Source of the DNA: JACMLD01 sp039916305
GTDB taxonomy: Bacteria; Bacteroidota; Bacteroidia; Chitinophagales; Chitinophagaceae
Assembly: GCA_039916305.1 (NCBI GenBank)
Contig: JBDSLR010000038.1
Coordinates: forward strand, 1-64,000
DNA length: 64,000 bases
Direction of reading: 5' to 3'
Position 1 is the first letter of the stretch. Every line of letters begins with the position of its first letter. Both the position numbers and the translations under genes were made by a program. The notes beneath the pieces were generated by a model. That model saw only the letters and a program-made list of their open reading frames with translations. It had not been told where the DNA came from and searched no databases. This document shows positions 1 through 7,536 of this stretch, piece after piece.

Positions 1-2192
1 ACAATGCCATACCGATGTACTGCTCCAGAGGTGCAAGCATGCGCTTTACCGTGGGCGGCCAAACCTCTTCTTTCGTAGTATTGTCCCCGCAGCTGAGTAC
101 CCAGTATGGTTACTGGCCTCCCTACTACGTAAAAGAAATGATCAAGTATGCAAAAGCTAACCTGCAGATAGATCCGGACCGTATCTATATTACCGGTTTG
201 AGCCTGGGTGGTGGCGGAACCTGGCGCGTGGCTACCGATTCAGAAAACTGGGATTATTCATTTGATGCCGGCATTGCAGCTATTGCACCGGTTTGTGGCA
301 CCCAGGAAATGAACGATGCTAACTATTGCGCTACTATTGGTGCCAATCATTTACCAGTTTGGGCTTTTCACAGCATGGATGATGGCACGGTAGGCGTAGG
401 TGCTACCCAGCATGGCGAAATATTGTCAAATACATGCGGTGTAACCCCTGCTATTAAACTTACTTATTACCAGAGCGGCGGCCATTACGGTGCCTGGGCG
501 AATGCCTACGATACCGGGCATATTACCCGCACTGTAAACGGTGGTGGAAATTTTACAGCCAACCCAAATTTATACGAGTGGTTCCTTAGCAATAAAAGAT
601 CTACATCTACCTCGCTTGCACCTAACTATACCGCTCCGGTAGCAACCGCAGGAGCTGCACAGGTAATTACCTTGCCTATCAGTGCTATCACCCTTACAGG
701 TTCTGGTAGCGGAACAGGCGGCGCCAGTATTTCTTCGTATTCCTGGGCTAAAACAAGCGGTCCTGCAGGCGGCACCATCAGCCTGCCTCTTTTAAATACA
801 ACGCTGGTAACCGGTTTGGTACAGGGTACGTATGTGTTTACATTAACGGTAACTGATAATCATGGATTAACAGCTACATCAAATGTTAGTATTACAGTAA
901 ATCCGCTGGTAGCTGCCGTTGCTAACCAGACCCCATCTGCCAATGCAGGTGCAAACACTAGTATCACACTTCCAACCAGCAGCGTTACTTTAACGGGTGC
1001 AGGTTCTAAAGATCCTGATGGCAGCATTGCCAGCTACTGGTGGACGCAGACGGTTGGACCAGCAGGTGCAGCAATGTCGAACAGGAGTGGGGTTACAAAC
1101 ACTATTACCGGTCTTACCGCAGGCAGTTATACCTATATTTTGGAAGTAACAGACAATGGCGGACTGAAAGCTTACTCAGCTGTTATAATAACAGTAAACG
1201 GCAGCAGCGCGGCTCCGGTTGCCCCTGTAGTTAATCAATTGCCACAGGCCGATGCAGGTTCAAACATCACCATAACATTGCCAACCAGCAGTGCTACTTT
1301 AACGGGCGCAGCTTCTAAAGACCCCGATGGCAGCATTACAGGTTATTGGTGGACACAGACAGTTGGACCAGCAGGCGTAGTAATGGGAAACAGGAGTGGT
1401 ATCACAAACACTATTTCTGGCCTTACTGCAGGTAGTTTTGTTTTCATCCTGGAAGTAACAGATAATGGCGGATTGAAAGCTTATTCAGCTGTTACAATTA
1501 CCGTGGCTGGCGCTGCTACTGCACCTCCGGTTACGCCTCCTGCAACTGGTAACCTGCTGGGATATATTAAAATGTCTACAGGTCCTTACCAGGCATGTGA
1601 TGATGCATCTTCTACTGGCAGAACAGCTGTTTACGGTAGTGGCATTGCCAACGGAAACATTCTGTACCTCAATTCGGCATTAACACAGAAATTTGATGGT
1701 GGCTGGAACTGGTATTCGTTTACACCAGTCCTGGGCAGCAAAACAACGTATGCTTTTGCAGTATATCCTACCGGCGGTATCCTGTTGCTGAGAAATTGTG
1801 CCACGGGTGGTTCTGCAAGAATTGCCGAAGGTTCAGTAGCTGTTGCAACAACAACCGCAGAGCAGGATATAGCTACACTTAAAGCAATGAAGGATGCTTC
1901 TACCAGCGCTATAACAGCGGATATTGCAGCAGAAACCAAAATGAGCATATATCCCAATCCGGTTCGTACCAACGCTACTATTACGTTGACAAGTGCTGAT
2001 AACAGCCTTAAAACAATCAGCCTGTATAATTCAAACGGCGTTTTAAAAGCAAAATACAACTGGCAAACAACCAAAGGAAACAATGTTTATTCTTTAAGCA
2101 ATGTTGCCGGCCTGGCCAATGGATTATATGTAGCTGAAATAAGGGATAACAATGGCAAATCCATCGGATCATTGAAGTTTATCAAAATGTAA
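1..2192 (+). CDS. Secreted esterase (alpha/beta hydrolase) with PKD/K319L-like repeats and T9SS sorting domain, 5' partial
   Basis: The reading frame is open from base 3, ahead of the first ATG at 15, so the N-terminus and signal peptide lie outside the window. The first ~190 visible residues are an alpha/beta hydrolase of the PHB-depolymerase/feruloyl-esterase type. The nucleophile is Ser in GLSLGG (codon 201-203), the acid is one of the Asp pair in HSMDDG (378-383), and the base is His in GGHYG (483-485). Three PKD/K319L-like beta-sandwich domains follow. The second and third (about 925-1200 and 1225-1510) are near copies sharing SKDPDGSI and LEVTDNGGLKAYSA. A ~90-residue linker domain of unknown type follows, then a C-terminal type IX sorting domain (YPNPV, then NGLYVAEI). 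It probably acts outside the cell or on its surface as a carbohydrate- or polyester-esterase. The substrate cannot be read from the sequence. Confidence 0.85.
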   Translation, partial: NAIPMYCSRGASMRFTVGGQTSSFVVLSPQLSTQYGYWPPYYVKEMIKYAKANLQIDPDRIYITGLSLGGGGTWRVATDSENWDYSFDAGIAAIAPVCGTQEMNDANYCATIGANHLPVWAFHSMDDGTVGVGATQHGEILSNTCGVTPAIKLTYYQSGGHYGAWANAYDTGHITRTVNGGGNFTANPNLYEWFLSNKRSTSTSLAPNYTAPVATAGAAQVITLPISAITLTGSGSGTGGASISSYSWAKTSGPAGGTISLPLLNTTLVTGLVQGTYVFTLTVTDNHGLTATSNVSITVNPLVAAVANQTPSANAGANTSITLPTSSVTLTGAGSKDPDGSIASYWWTQTVGPAGAAMSNRSGVTNTITGLTAGSYTYILEVTDNGGLKAYSAVIITVNGSSAAPVAPVVNQLPQADAGSNITITLPTSSATLTGAASKDPDGSITGYWWTQTVGPAGVVMGNRSGITNTISGLTAGSFVFILEVTDNGGLKAYSAVTITVAGAATAPPVTPPATGNLLGYIKMSTGPYQACDDASSTGRTAVYGSGIANGNILYLNSALTQKFDGGWNWYSFTPVLGSKTTYAFAVYPTGGILLLRNCATGGSARIAEGSVAVATTTAEQDIATLKAMKDASTSAITADIAAETKMSIYPNPVRTNATITLTSADNSLKTISLYNSNGVLKAKYNWQTTKGNNVYSLSNVAGLANGLYVAEIRDNNGKSIGSLKFIKM

Positions 2193-2214
2193 TATAACAG
2201 TAGTACAATACTCA

Positions 2215-2249
2215 TCCCGGAATGCGCTCAGCATTCCGGGATTTTTTTT
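2215..2249 (+). terminator. Rho-independent terminator of the esterase gene
   Basis: A perfect 11-bp stem (2215-2225 with 2231-2241) with a five-base loop is followed by eight T residues. It lies 22 bases after the stop codon of the secreted esterase. Confidence 0.95.
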
Positions 2250-2453
2250 GCGATTCCATCTCTTCGTCGCGGTTCACGCATTTAACGAACCGTTTTACAC
2301 GGCATATACAGCTATATAAAACAGGTTTCAACTTTTTTTACGGTGATTACCGGTTGACTGCAGGAAAATTCTGTTTGCGGAGACAACCCGCTTCCATGTA
2401 TACACGTAGTAACAGGAGACAGCATTTGCCTGTTTACCTAATGCCACGCACCA

Positions 2454-2867
2454 ATGAGAAAAAAGACCGTCCGGCTGGCCATTGTTCTAAGCCTGCTGTG
2501 TATTGCAGGAGGCGCCATTTTTGTTTACAGGATGTATAATAAGCCGCACCGCTCCGCAGCAACGGAAACAGTAGTGGTGCTTACGGCCGGTCAGCTGGCT
2601 GCTGCATATGAACTGGATGAAGCCGGTGCCAATAAAAAATACCTGGGCAATGCAGTGCAGGTAAGCGGCACCGTGAGTGAGTTGTCTTTTAACCAGCAAA
2701 ATAAACAGGTACTTATTTTAACCGGAACTGGAATGAGTGCTGTGCAATGCAGCCTGCTGGAAGATAAAGCCGGTGTAAAAAAAGGAGATTCTGTAATCAT
2801 TAAAGGGTTTTGCAGTGGGTTTCTGACAGATGTAATTATGGATAGGTGCATTGTGGCAAAGCAATAA
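2454..2867 (+). CDS. Membrane-anchored OB-fold protein (tRNA_anti-like family)
   Basis: 137 residues. Residues 7-25 form a single N-terminal hydrophobic anchor after MRKKTVR. The rest, from about residue 45, has the pattern of the tRNA_anti-like OB-fold family: an AYELDE helix, then strands around YLGNAVQVSGTV, VLILTG and GDSVIIKGFCSGF, ending in DVIMDRC. Members are small secreted or anchored proteins of Bacteroidota with no defined biochemical role; nucleic-acid binding is not established for them. It sits 60 bases ahead of a YceI-family gene on the same strand, so the two may be co-transcribed. The start is the only ATG that keeps the hydrophobic segment at the N-terminus. Confidence 0.75.
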   Translation: MRKKTVRLAIVLSLLCIAGGAIFVYRMYNKPHRSAATETVVVLTAGQLAAAYELDEAGANKKYLGNAVQVSGTVSELSFNQQNKQVLILTGTGMSAVQCSLLEDKAGVKKGDSVIIKGFCSGFLTDVIMDRCIVAKQ

Positions 2868-2927
2868 CATTGTAAAAATGCTGAACGCCGTATGATTGCC
2901 TGCTGCAAACCAGTAAACAAATTGCGA

Positions 2928-3476
2928 ATGAAAAAAATCTATGTTTTTTTGATGGCACTGTGCTGCTTTCTGCATGTAAAGGCGCAGCAGGTATTCACGA
3001 CCAGGCATGGACAGATATCGTTTTTTTCAAGAACGCCCATGGAAAATATTGATGCGCTCAACAATGAAGTAGCCAGTGCGTTTAATATGCAAACCGGTGA
3101 AATTGGGTTTGCTGTTCTTATTAAAAGTTTTCATTTTGAAAGGGCTTTGATGGAAGAGCATTTTAATGAAAATTATATGGAAAGTGATAAAATGCCCAAA
3201 GCAGGCTTTAAGGGAAAAATAAATAATATAACATCAGTAGATTTTACCAAAGATGGATCTTACAATGTCACCGCTGAAGGAGAAATGACCATCCATGGCG
3301 TTGCTAAAAAAATAGCTGTTCCCGGAACAATCATAGTAAAAGGCGGGCTGCCGCAGGTAATTGTAAAATTTAAACTTGCGCCCAAAGAATATAATATTCA
3401 AATTCCCTCACTGGTAGCAGATAAAATAGCGGGGAGTATGAATGTATCAGTTGATTGCAGGTATGAGAAGAAATGA
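2928..3476 (+). CDS. YceI family periplasmic protein
   Basis: 182 residues from the ATG at 2928. I prefer this to an upstream in-frame ATG at 2892 because it gives a clean signal peptide (MKKIYVFLMALCC..., cleavage near KAQQ). The mature part is a YceI-like lipocalin-type barrel: an ISFFSRTPMENI strand, a FEMPLM-type region near SFHFERALMEEHFNENYM, then GKINNI, EGEMTIHGVAKKI and the final strand MNVSVDCRYEK. YceI proteins bind long isoprenoids or other amphiphilic ligands in the periplasm. The ligand here is unknown. It follows the OB-fold gene on the same strand and has no obvious terminator of its own. Confidence 0.85.
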   Translation: MKKIYVFLMALCCFLHVKAQQVFTTRHGQISFFSRTPMENIDALNNEVASAFNMQTGEIGFAVLIKSFHFERALMEEHFNENYMESDKMPKAGFKGKINNITSVDFTKDGSYNVTAEGEMTIHGVAKKIAVPGTIIVKGGLPQVIVKFKLAPKEYNIQIPSLVADKIAGSMNVSVDCRYEKK

Positions 3477-3529
3477 CCTTATCCCAGGCACTTGACCGCA
3501 TCCCCGGCCCTTTTCCAACTTCATTAGAG

Positions 3530-3754
3530 AAGGGTCCGCTGCGCAAAATTCGCTATAGATGAGAAGCGGCGGATTAAGACTTTGCGATGTATCAGGAAAA
3601 GGCGTAACGCACGCTTGAATAACAATCCTGTTTCCAGTATTTTAACTATTGGACGAGGTATTATATTTCCAGGAAACCCCCGGCCTGTATGTAAATAAAC
3701 TTCCCTGGGGCACTCCTCGCCAATTTATTGGAGAGGGGGCTGGGGGTGAGGGGA
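3530..3754. repeat. Intergenic G-rich/C-rich repeat-like stretch
   Basis: This non-coding stretch between the YceI gene and MetZ has two short imperfect inverted repeats, one around 3512-3537 and one around 3714-3736 (CCAATTTATTGG core, then a long GGGGGCTGGGGG-type tract). A related purine-rich block with GCGAAGCGGGACCGGGAG occurs at 32885-32904. I read these as members of a dispersed intergenic repeat family. No gene is seen here. Confidence 0.35.
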
Positions 3755-4924
3755 TTATTTGTGCAGCGCCTGCAATATATCATCCAGTATATCATCTGCA
3801 TGTTCCAGCCCGGTAGAAATGCGTATAAGCCCCGGCGTTATATTCACCGCCATTCTTTCTTCTTCGGTTAGTTTAGCGTGGGTAGTACTGGCCGGGTGAC
3901 TGGCAATACTCTTTGTATCGCCCAGGTTGGCCGTTAATGACAGCATCTTCAGCTTGTTTAAAAATGCACGTCCGGCTTCCAGGCCGCCTTTTAAATCAAA
4001 GCAAACAATACCCCCGCCGCTTGTCATTTGCCGAACAGCAATGGCATGCTGCGGGTGAGAAGCCAGGAATGGGTATTTCAGCCAGCTGATGGCAGGATGA
4101 TTCTCCAGCGCCGTGGCTATATGCAGTGCATTCTTCGCGTGCCGCTCCATACGCACATCCAGTGTTTCCAGGCTCTTGCTCAATACCCATGCATTAAAAG
4201 GAGACATGGCCGGTCCGGTGCTGCGGCAAAACATATAGATTTCATGTATCAGTTCTTTTTTACCGGCTATTACACCTCCCAAAACCCGTCCCTGTCCATC
4301 CATCCATTTTGTGGCGGAATGTACTACAAGGTGCGCTCCAAAATCAATGGGCCGCTGAATAACAGGTGTGGCAAAGCAGTTATCAACATTTAAAATAAGG
4401 TTATGTTTTTTGGCCAGTTCACCAACAAATTTCAGGTCAATAATATCCAGCCCGGGGTTTGTAGGCGTTTCTAAATAAATCATTTTGGTATTGGGGCGAA
4501 TGGCAGATTCCCATGCAGCCGTATCACCGGCACTCACATAACTGCATTCAATACCGAAATTGGGTAAATATTTTTTTATGATGGTATGCGTGCTGCCAAA
4601 GATGGCATTGCAGCTAAGCAGGTGATCGCCTTTTTTCAAAAAGGTCATAAAGCTGGCAAAAATGGCACTCATGCCGGATGCAGTTGCATAAGCATCTTCA
4701 GCACCTTCCAATGCACAAACCCGGTCAGTAAATTCCTGTACACTCGGGTTACTGAAACGACTGTATATATTGGCATCTGTTTCATCTGCAAAAGCGGCCC
4801 GCATGCTTTCGGCGTCGTCAAACACAAAACTGCTGGTAAGGAATAAGGGGGAGCTATGCTCCATTTCATTGCTGCGCTCCGTACGTGTGCGAATGACCTT
4901 CGTAATAGGATGCTGTTCTTTCAT
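3755..4924 (-). CDS. metZ: O-succinyl/O-acetylhomoserine sulfhydrylase (MetZ-type)
   Basis: 389 residues, the full length of the Cys/Met-metabolism PLP enzyme family. The PLP lysine is K206 in HSATKWMDGQGR. The WMDGQGR form, rather than the YLGGH form of cystathionine synthases, is typical of MetZ. Other family signatures are YSRFSNPSVQEF near residue 54, ETPTNPGLD at 152 and the DNCFATP cofactor loop at 181. The enzyme replaces the acyl group of activated homoserine with sulfide to give homocysteine in the cytoplasm. It lies next to an OsmC-like gene, also on the minus strand, and near the divergent metX, which would supply its substrate. Whether it prefers the acetyl or the succinyl ester cannot be told from sequence. 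Confidence 0.9.
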   Translation of the reverse strand: MKEQHPITKVIRTRTERSNEMEHSSPLFLTSSFVFDDAESMRAAFADETDANIYSRFSNPSVQEFTDRVCALEGAEDAYATASGMSAIFASFMTFLKKGDHLLSCNAIFGSTHTIIKKYLPNFGIECSYVSAGDTAAWESAIRPNTKMIYLETPTNPGLDIIDLKFVGELAKKHNLILNVDNCFATPVIQRPIDFGAHLVVHSATKWMDGQGRVLGGVIAGKKELIHEIYMFCRSTGPAMSPFNAWVLSKSLETLDVRMERHAKNALHIATALENHPAISWLKYPFLASHPQHAIAVRQMTSGGGIVCFDLKGGLEAGRAFLNKLKMLSLTANLGDTKSIASHPASTTHAKLTEEERMAVNITPGLIRISTGLEHADDILDDILQALHK

Positions 4925-5020
4925 GTGTTGTTGATTGATTGACCGCTTGATTCATTTATTGGTTGACTGCCGGCTTGCTTTAGTGGCTGATCAGTGGGCT
5001 GCAGTTTCTGTAACCCGGGT

Positions 5021-5443
5021 TCAGTTGATTACTTTTACTTCCCAGGTAATGGCGGCACCGCTGCCGCGCAAGGTTTCCGCTACAGAGCAGTATTTATCTA
5101 CCGATAGTTCGCAGGCCTTTCTTGCTTTTTCAGGATCAATGTCGCCTTTCAGTTCAAAAACAATATGCACTTTTTCCCACAGTGATGGTTCTTTACCTGC
5201 AAACCGGTCGCCTTCTATCTTCATGGAGAAGCCTTCTACTGTTTGCCGCTGTTTTTTTAAGATCGAGACAATATCAATGCCGCTGCAGCCACCCAGGCCC
5301 ATCAGCAGCAGCTGCATAGGCCGCACACCAAAATCACTACCTCCACCCTCGGGACTGGTATCCATTTTAACCACATGGCCTTTGGCATCTTTTGCCTCAA
5401 ATCCGTAATCACCCCCGGCCCGTTTTATATCTATTTGTATCAT
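5021..5443 (-). CDS. OsmC family peroxiredoxin-like protein
   Basis: 140 residues starting at MIQIDIKRAGG. An ATG 10 codons upstream also fits, but the shorter form matches the usual start of the family. The two redox cysteines are present: C53 in GLGGCSGID and C119 in DKYCSVAETL. OsmC/YhfA-type proteins reduce organic hydroperoxides, or have an unknown thiol role when found beside sulfur genes. It lies 96 bases from the metZ start on the same strand and 69 bases from the divergent metX start, so it probably leads a transcript that runs into metZ. That position suggests a link to sulfur amino acid metabolism, which is an inference from context only. Confidence 0.87.
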   Translation of the reverse strand: MIQIDIKRAGGDYGFEAKDAKGHVVKMDTSPEGGGSDFGVRPMQLLLMGLGGCSGIDIVSILKKQRQTVEGFSMKIEGDRFAGKEPSLWEKVHIVFELKGDIDPEKARKACELSVDKYCSVAETLRGSGAAITWEVKVIN

Positions 5444-5455
5444 TTCAGGATATTT

Positions 5456-5489
5456 TTTGCAAATGTAACTCATGCAGTCCTTTACTTTG
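5456..5489 (+). promoter_or_regulatory. Possible metX promoter
   Basis: TTTG at 5456-5459 and TACTTTG at 5483-5489 resemble the Bacteroidota -33/-7 pair (TTTG, about 19-23 bases, TAnnTTTG), with one base missing from the -7 box. It lies 24 bases ahead of the metX ATG in the divergent intergenic region shared with the OsmC-like gene. Confidence 0.35.
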
Positions 5490-5512
5490 CAATTTCAACA
5501 GCAACTTGTTTG

Positions 5513-6523
5513 ATGGAGGTTTTTCATTATCCGCATCGTTTTGAACTGGAAAACGGGCAGTCCCTGCCTGAAATTACAGTCGCTTACCATACGTACGGCA
5601 CCTTGAATGCAGACCAAAGCAATGTGATCTGGGTTTGCCATCACCTGACCGCCAGTTCTGCCGTTACCCAATGGTGGCCAGGCGTAGTGGGCACCGGTTT
5701 TGTGCTGGATCCCGCCCGGTATTTTATTATATGCGCCAACATTCTGGGCTCCTGTTACGGCAGCAGCGGCCCGCACAGCTTAGATCCGGCTACCGGCCAA
5801 CCCTTTTATAGCCATTTCCCGCAGGTAACAGTCCGTGACATGGTGCAGGCTCATATTTTGCTCCGTAAGCACCTGAACATCGCCGCTATTCATTTACTGG
5901 TGGGTGGCAGCATGGGTGGCTACCAGGCATTGGAATGGGCGTATACAGAAAGCGAAGTGGTGAAAAATCTTTTCCTGCTGGCCACTTCCGCTACAGAAAG
6001 CGCCTGGGGTATAGCTACGCATACCGCGCAGCGCCTGGCCATTGAGGCCGATGATACCTGGCAGCAGCCATCTGCTACCGCTGGCAGCAAAGGATTAAAG
6101 GCGGCCCGCGCCATTGGCATGCTTACCTACCGAAATTATGGCATTATGGTAAAAAACCAAACCGATACCGACGCGGAAAAATTAGATAACTACAAGGCTT
6201 CTTCCTATATCAATTACCAGGGTGATAAGCTGGTTAAACGCTTTAGCGCGTATTGTTACTGGTTACTAACCAAAGCCATGGACAGCCACCACCTGGGCAG
6301 GGGCAGGGGCGGCGACGTAGACCAGGTGCTGAGGCAAATACCACAACCTGCTTTGATCATTGGCGTGAGCAGCGATATTCTCTGCCCGCTGGAAGAGCAG
6401 CGCCACCTTTCACAACAAATGCCCCGGGCCACGCTCATTGAAATTGATTCTGCCTATGGCCATGATGGATTTATGGTGGAGTCTGAAAAAATAGCCCGTT
6501 TTTTGAGCGGTTGGTTAACATAG
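5513..6523 (+). CDS. metX: Homoserine O-acyltransferase (MetX)
   Basis: 336 residues from the ATG at 5513. The frame is open further upstream, but that would overlap the divergent OsmC-like gene, and MEVFHYPHRFELENG matches the family N-terminus. It is an alpha/beta hydrolase fold acyltransferase with nucleophile S133 in GGSMGGYQ, acid D288 in SSDILCP and base H317 in YGHDGF. The substrate-pocket signature MDSHHLGRGRGG is present at about 256-267. It acylates homoserine from acetyl-CoA or succinyl-CoA, the first committed step to methionine; the acyl donor is not predictable with confidence. The neighbouring metZ-like gene supplies the next step. Confidence 0.93.
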   Translation: MEVFHYPHRFELENGQSLPEITVAYHTYGTLNADQSNVIWVCHHLTASSAVTQWWPGVVGTGFVLDPARYFIICANILGSCYGSSGPHSLDPATGQPFYSHFPQVTVRDMVQAHILLRKHLNIAAIHLLVGGSMGGYQALEWAYTESEVVKNLFLLATSATESAWGIATHTAQRLAIEADDTWQQPSATAGSKGLKAARAIGMLTYRNYGIMVKNQTDTDAEKLDNYKASSYINYQGDKLVKRFSAYCYWLLTKAMDSHHLGRGRGGDVDQVLRQIPQPALIIGVSSDILCPLEEQRHLSQQMPRATLIEIDSAYGHDGFMVESEKIARFLSGWLT

Positions 6524-6728
6524 TTTTTTTGATACGGACACTGGCTTTCATGGCTGCATTGTTGCGTCGCACCCTTGTACTATTGGTCTTTGTGCAGCTG
6601 CAGGTTGAGGAAATTGTAGTGCGGGTAATGATAATGTAACACTGCAGGTATTGGCGCAATCTTTTATGTTGCTTAACATTGTTTAATTATTTATCCCGGT
6701 AAATGAATGTAAGAAATAATATACCGCT

Positions 6729-7238
6729 ATGCTTACAGATGGCACCATCACACTCCGCGCATTAAAAGAATCTGATAAAAAGCAGGTGGCGGTATTACTG
6801 AACAACAGGAGGATTACCTGCAATCTCCGCGATATTATTCCTTTTCCCTATACGGAGGAAGATGCGGCGTTTTTTATCAATTTTAATAAAGATCAAAACC
6901 CGGTGCTGGTATTTGGAATTATATATAACAATACATGCTGTGGTGTTATCAGCCTGATTGCCCAGCAGGATGTTTACCGTAAAAGCGCCGAAATTGGTTA
7001 CTGGCTGGGAGAGCCTTTCTGGAACAAGGGCATACTAACAGCATCGGTTAGGCTAATTACAGACTATGGCTTTAACCAGCTCGATTTTATACGAATCTTT
7101 GCCGGCGTATTTGAATACAATATTCCTTCCATGAAAGTGCTGGAAAAAAATGGCTTTAAAAAAGAAGGGGTTTTTGAGCGTTCCATTTTTAAGAACGGCC
7201 AGGTATGGGATGAGCACCGGTACGCAAAGCTGAAATAG
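6729..7238 (+). CDS. GNAT family N-acetyltransferase (RimJ/RimL-like)
   Basis: 169 residues with the Acetyltransf_3 layout: ITLRALKESD at the N-terminus, IGYWLGEPFWNKGI at about residues 90-103 (the acetyl-CoA-binding GxG loop region) and the closing VLEKNGFKKEGVFE. The closest described relatives are ribosomal-protein alanine acetyltransferases and amino-acid or antibiotic acetyltransferases, so the substrate is open. It stands alone between metX and the GH116 gene, with about 200 bases upstream and about 300 downstream. Confidence 0.85.
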   Translation: MLTDGTITLRALKESDKKQVAVLLNNRRITCNLRDIIPFPYTEEDAAFFINFNKDQNPVLVFGIIYNNTCCGVISLIAQQDVYRKSAEIGYWLGEPFWNKGILTASVRLITDYGFNQLDFIRIFAGVFEYNIPSMKVLEKNGFKKEGVFERSIFKNGQVWDEHRYAKLK

Positions 7239-7536
7239 CCTGCCCGTATGAAATATGGTGGTCCGGTAAAGGCCTTATTTTTTGGGTTTTCATTTCTCCG
7301 CATCATCTCCAACGGCTGTGCATACAGTTCTGGGAAATCATAAAAATAACAGTTTGGGCAGCGAAGCCCGATCTCATTTCTGTTTGTTTTCCGCACTATC
7401 ATCCGCAAGAAAATACACCGCCTCCAACCTGGTTCAATATATTATTAGGGGAACATTGCATTTGCCTTTCGCTGCAGTACCTTTAAACCAGTCCTTTCGC
7501 CAGCCTGTCATTTCACAAATGATCTAAAAAATCTGT
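7239..7536. other. Non-coding interval
   Basis: About 300 bases with no convincing gene. Minus-strand frames in it show no family signature. Nothing that could be a terminator or RNA fold was identified apart from a short T-run after 7278. Confidence 0.5.

Noticed and set aside
7064..7408. 114-codon minus-strand frame over the end of the GNAT gene and the following gap
   Set aside because: It overlaps the GNAT gene heavily and its non-overlapping part has no recognisable domain.
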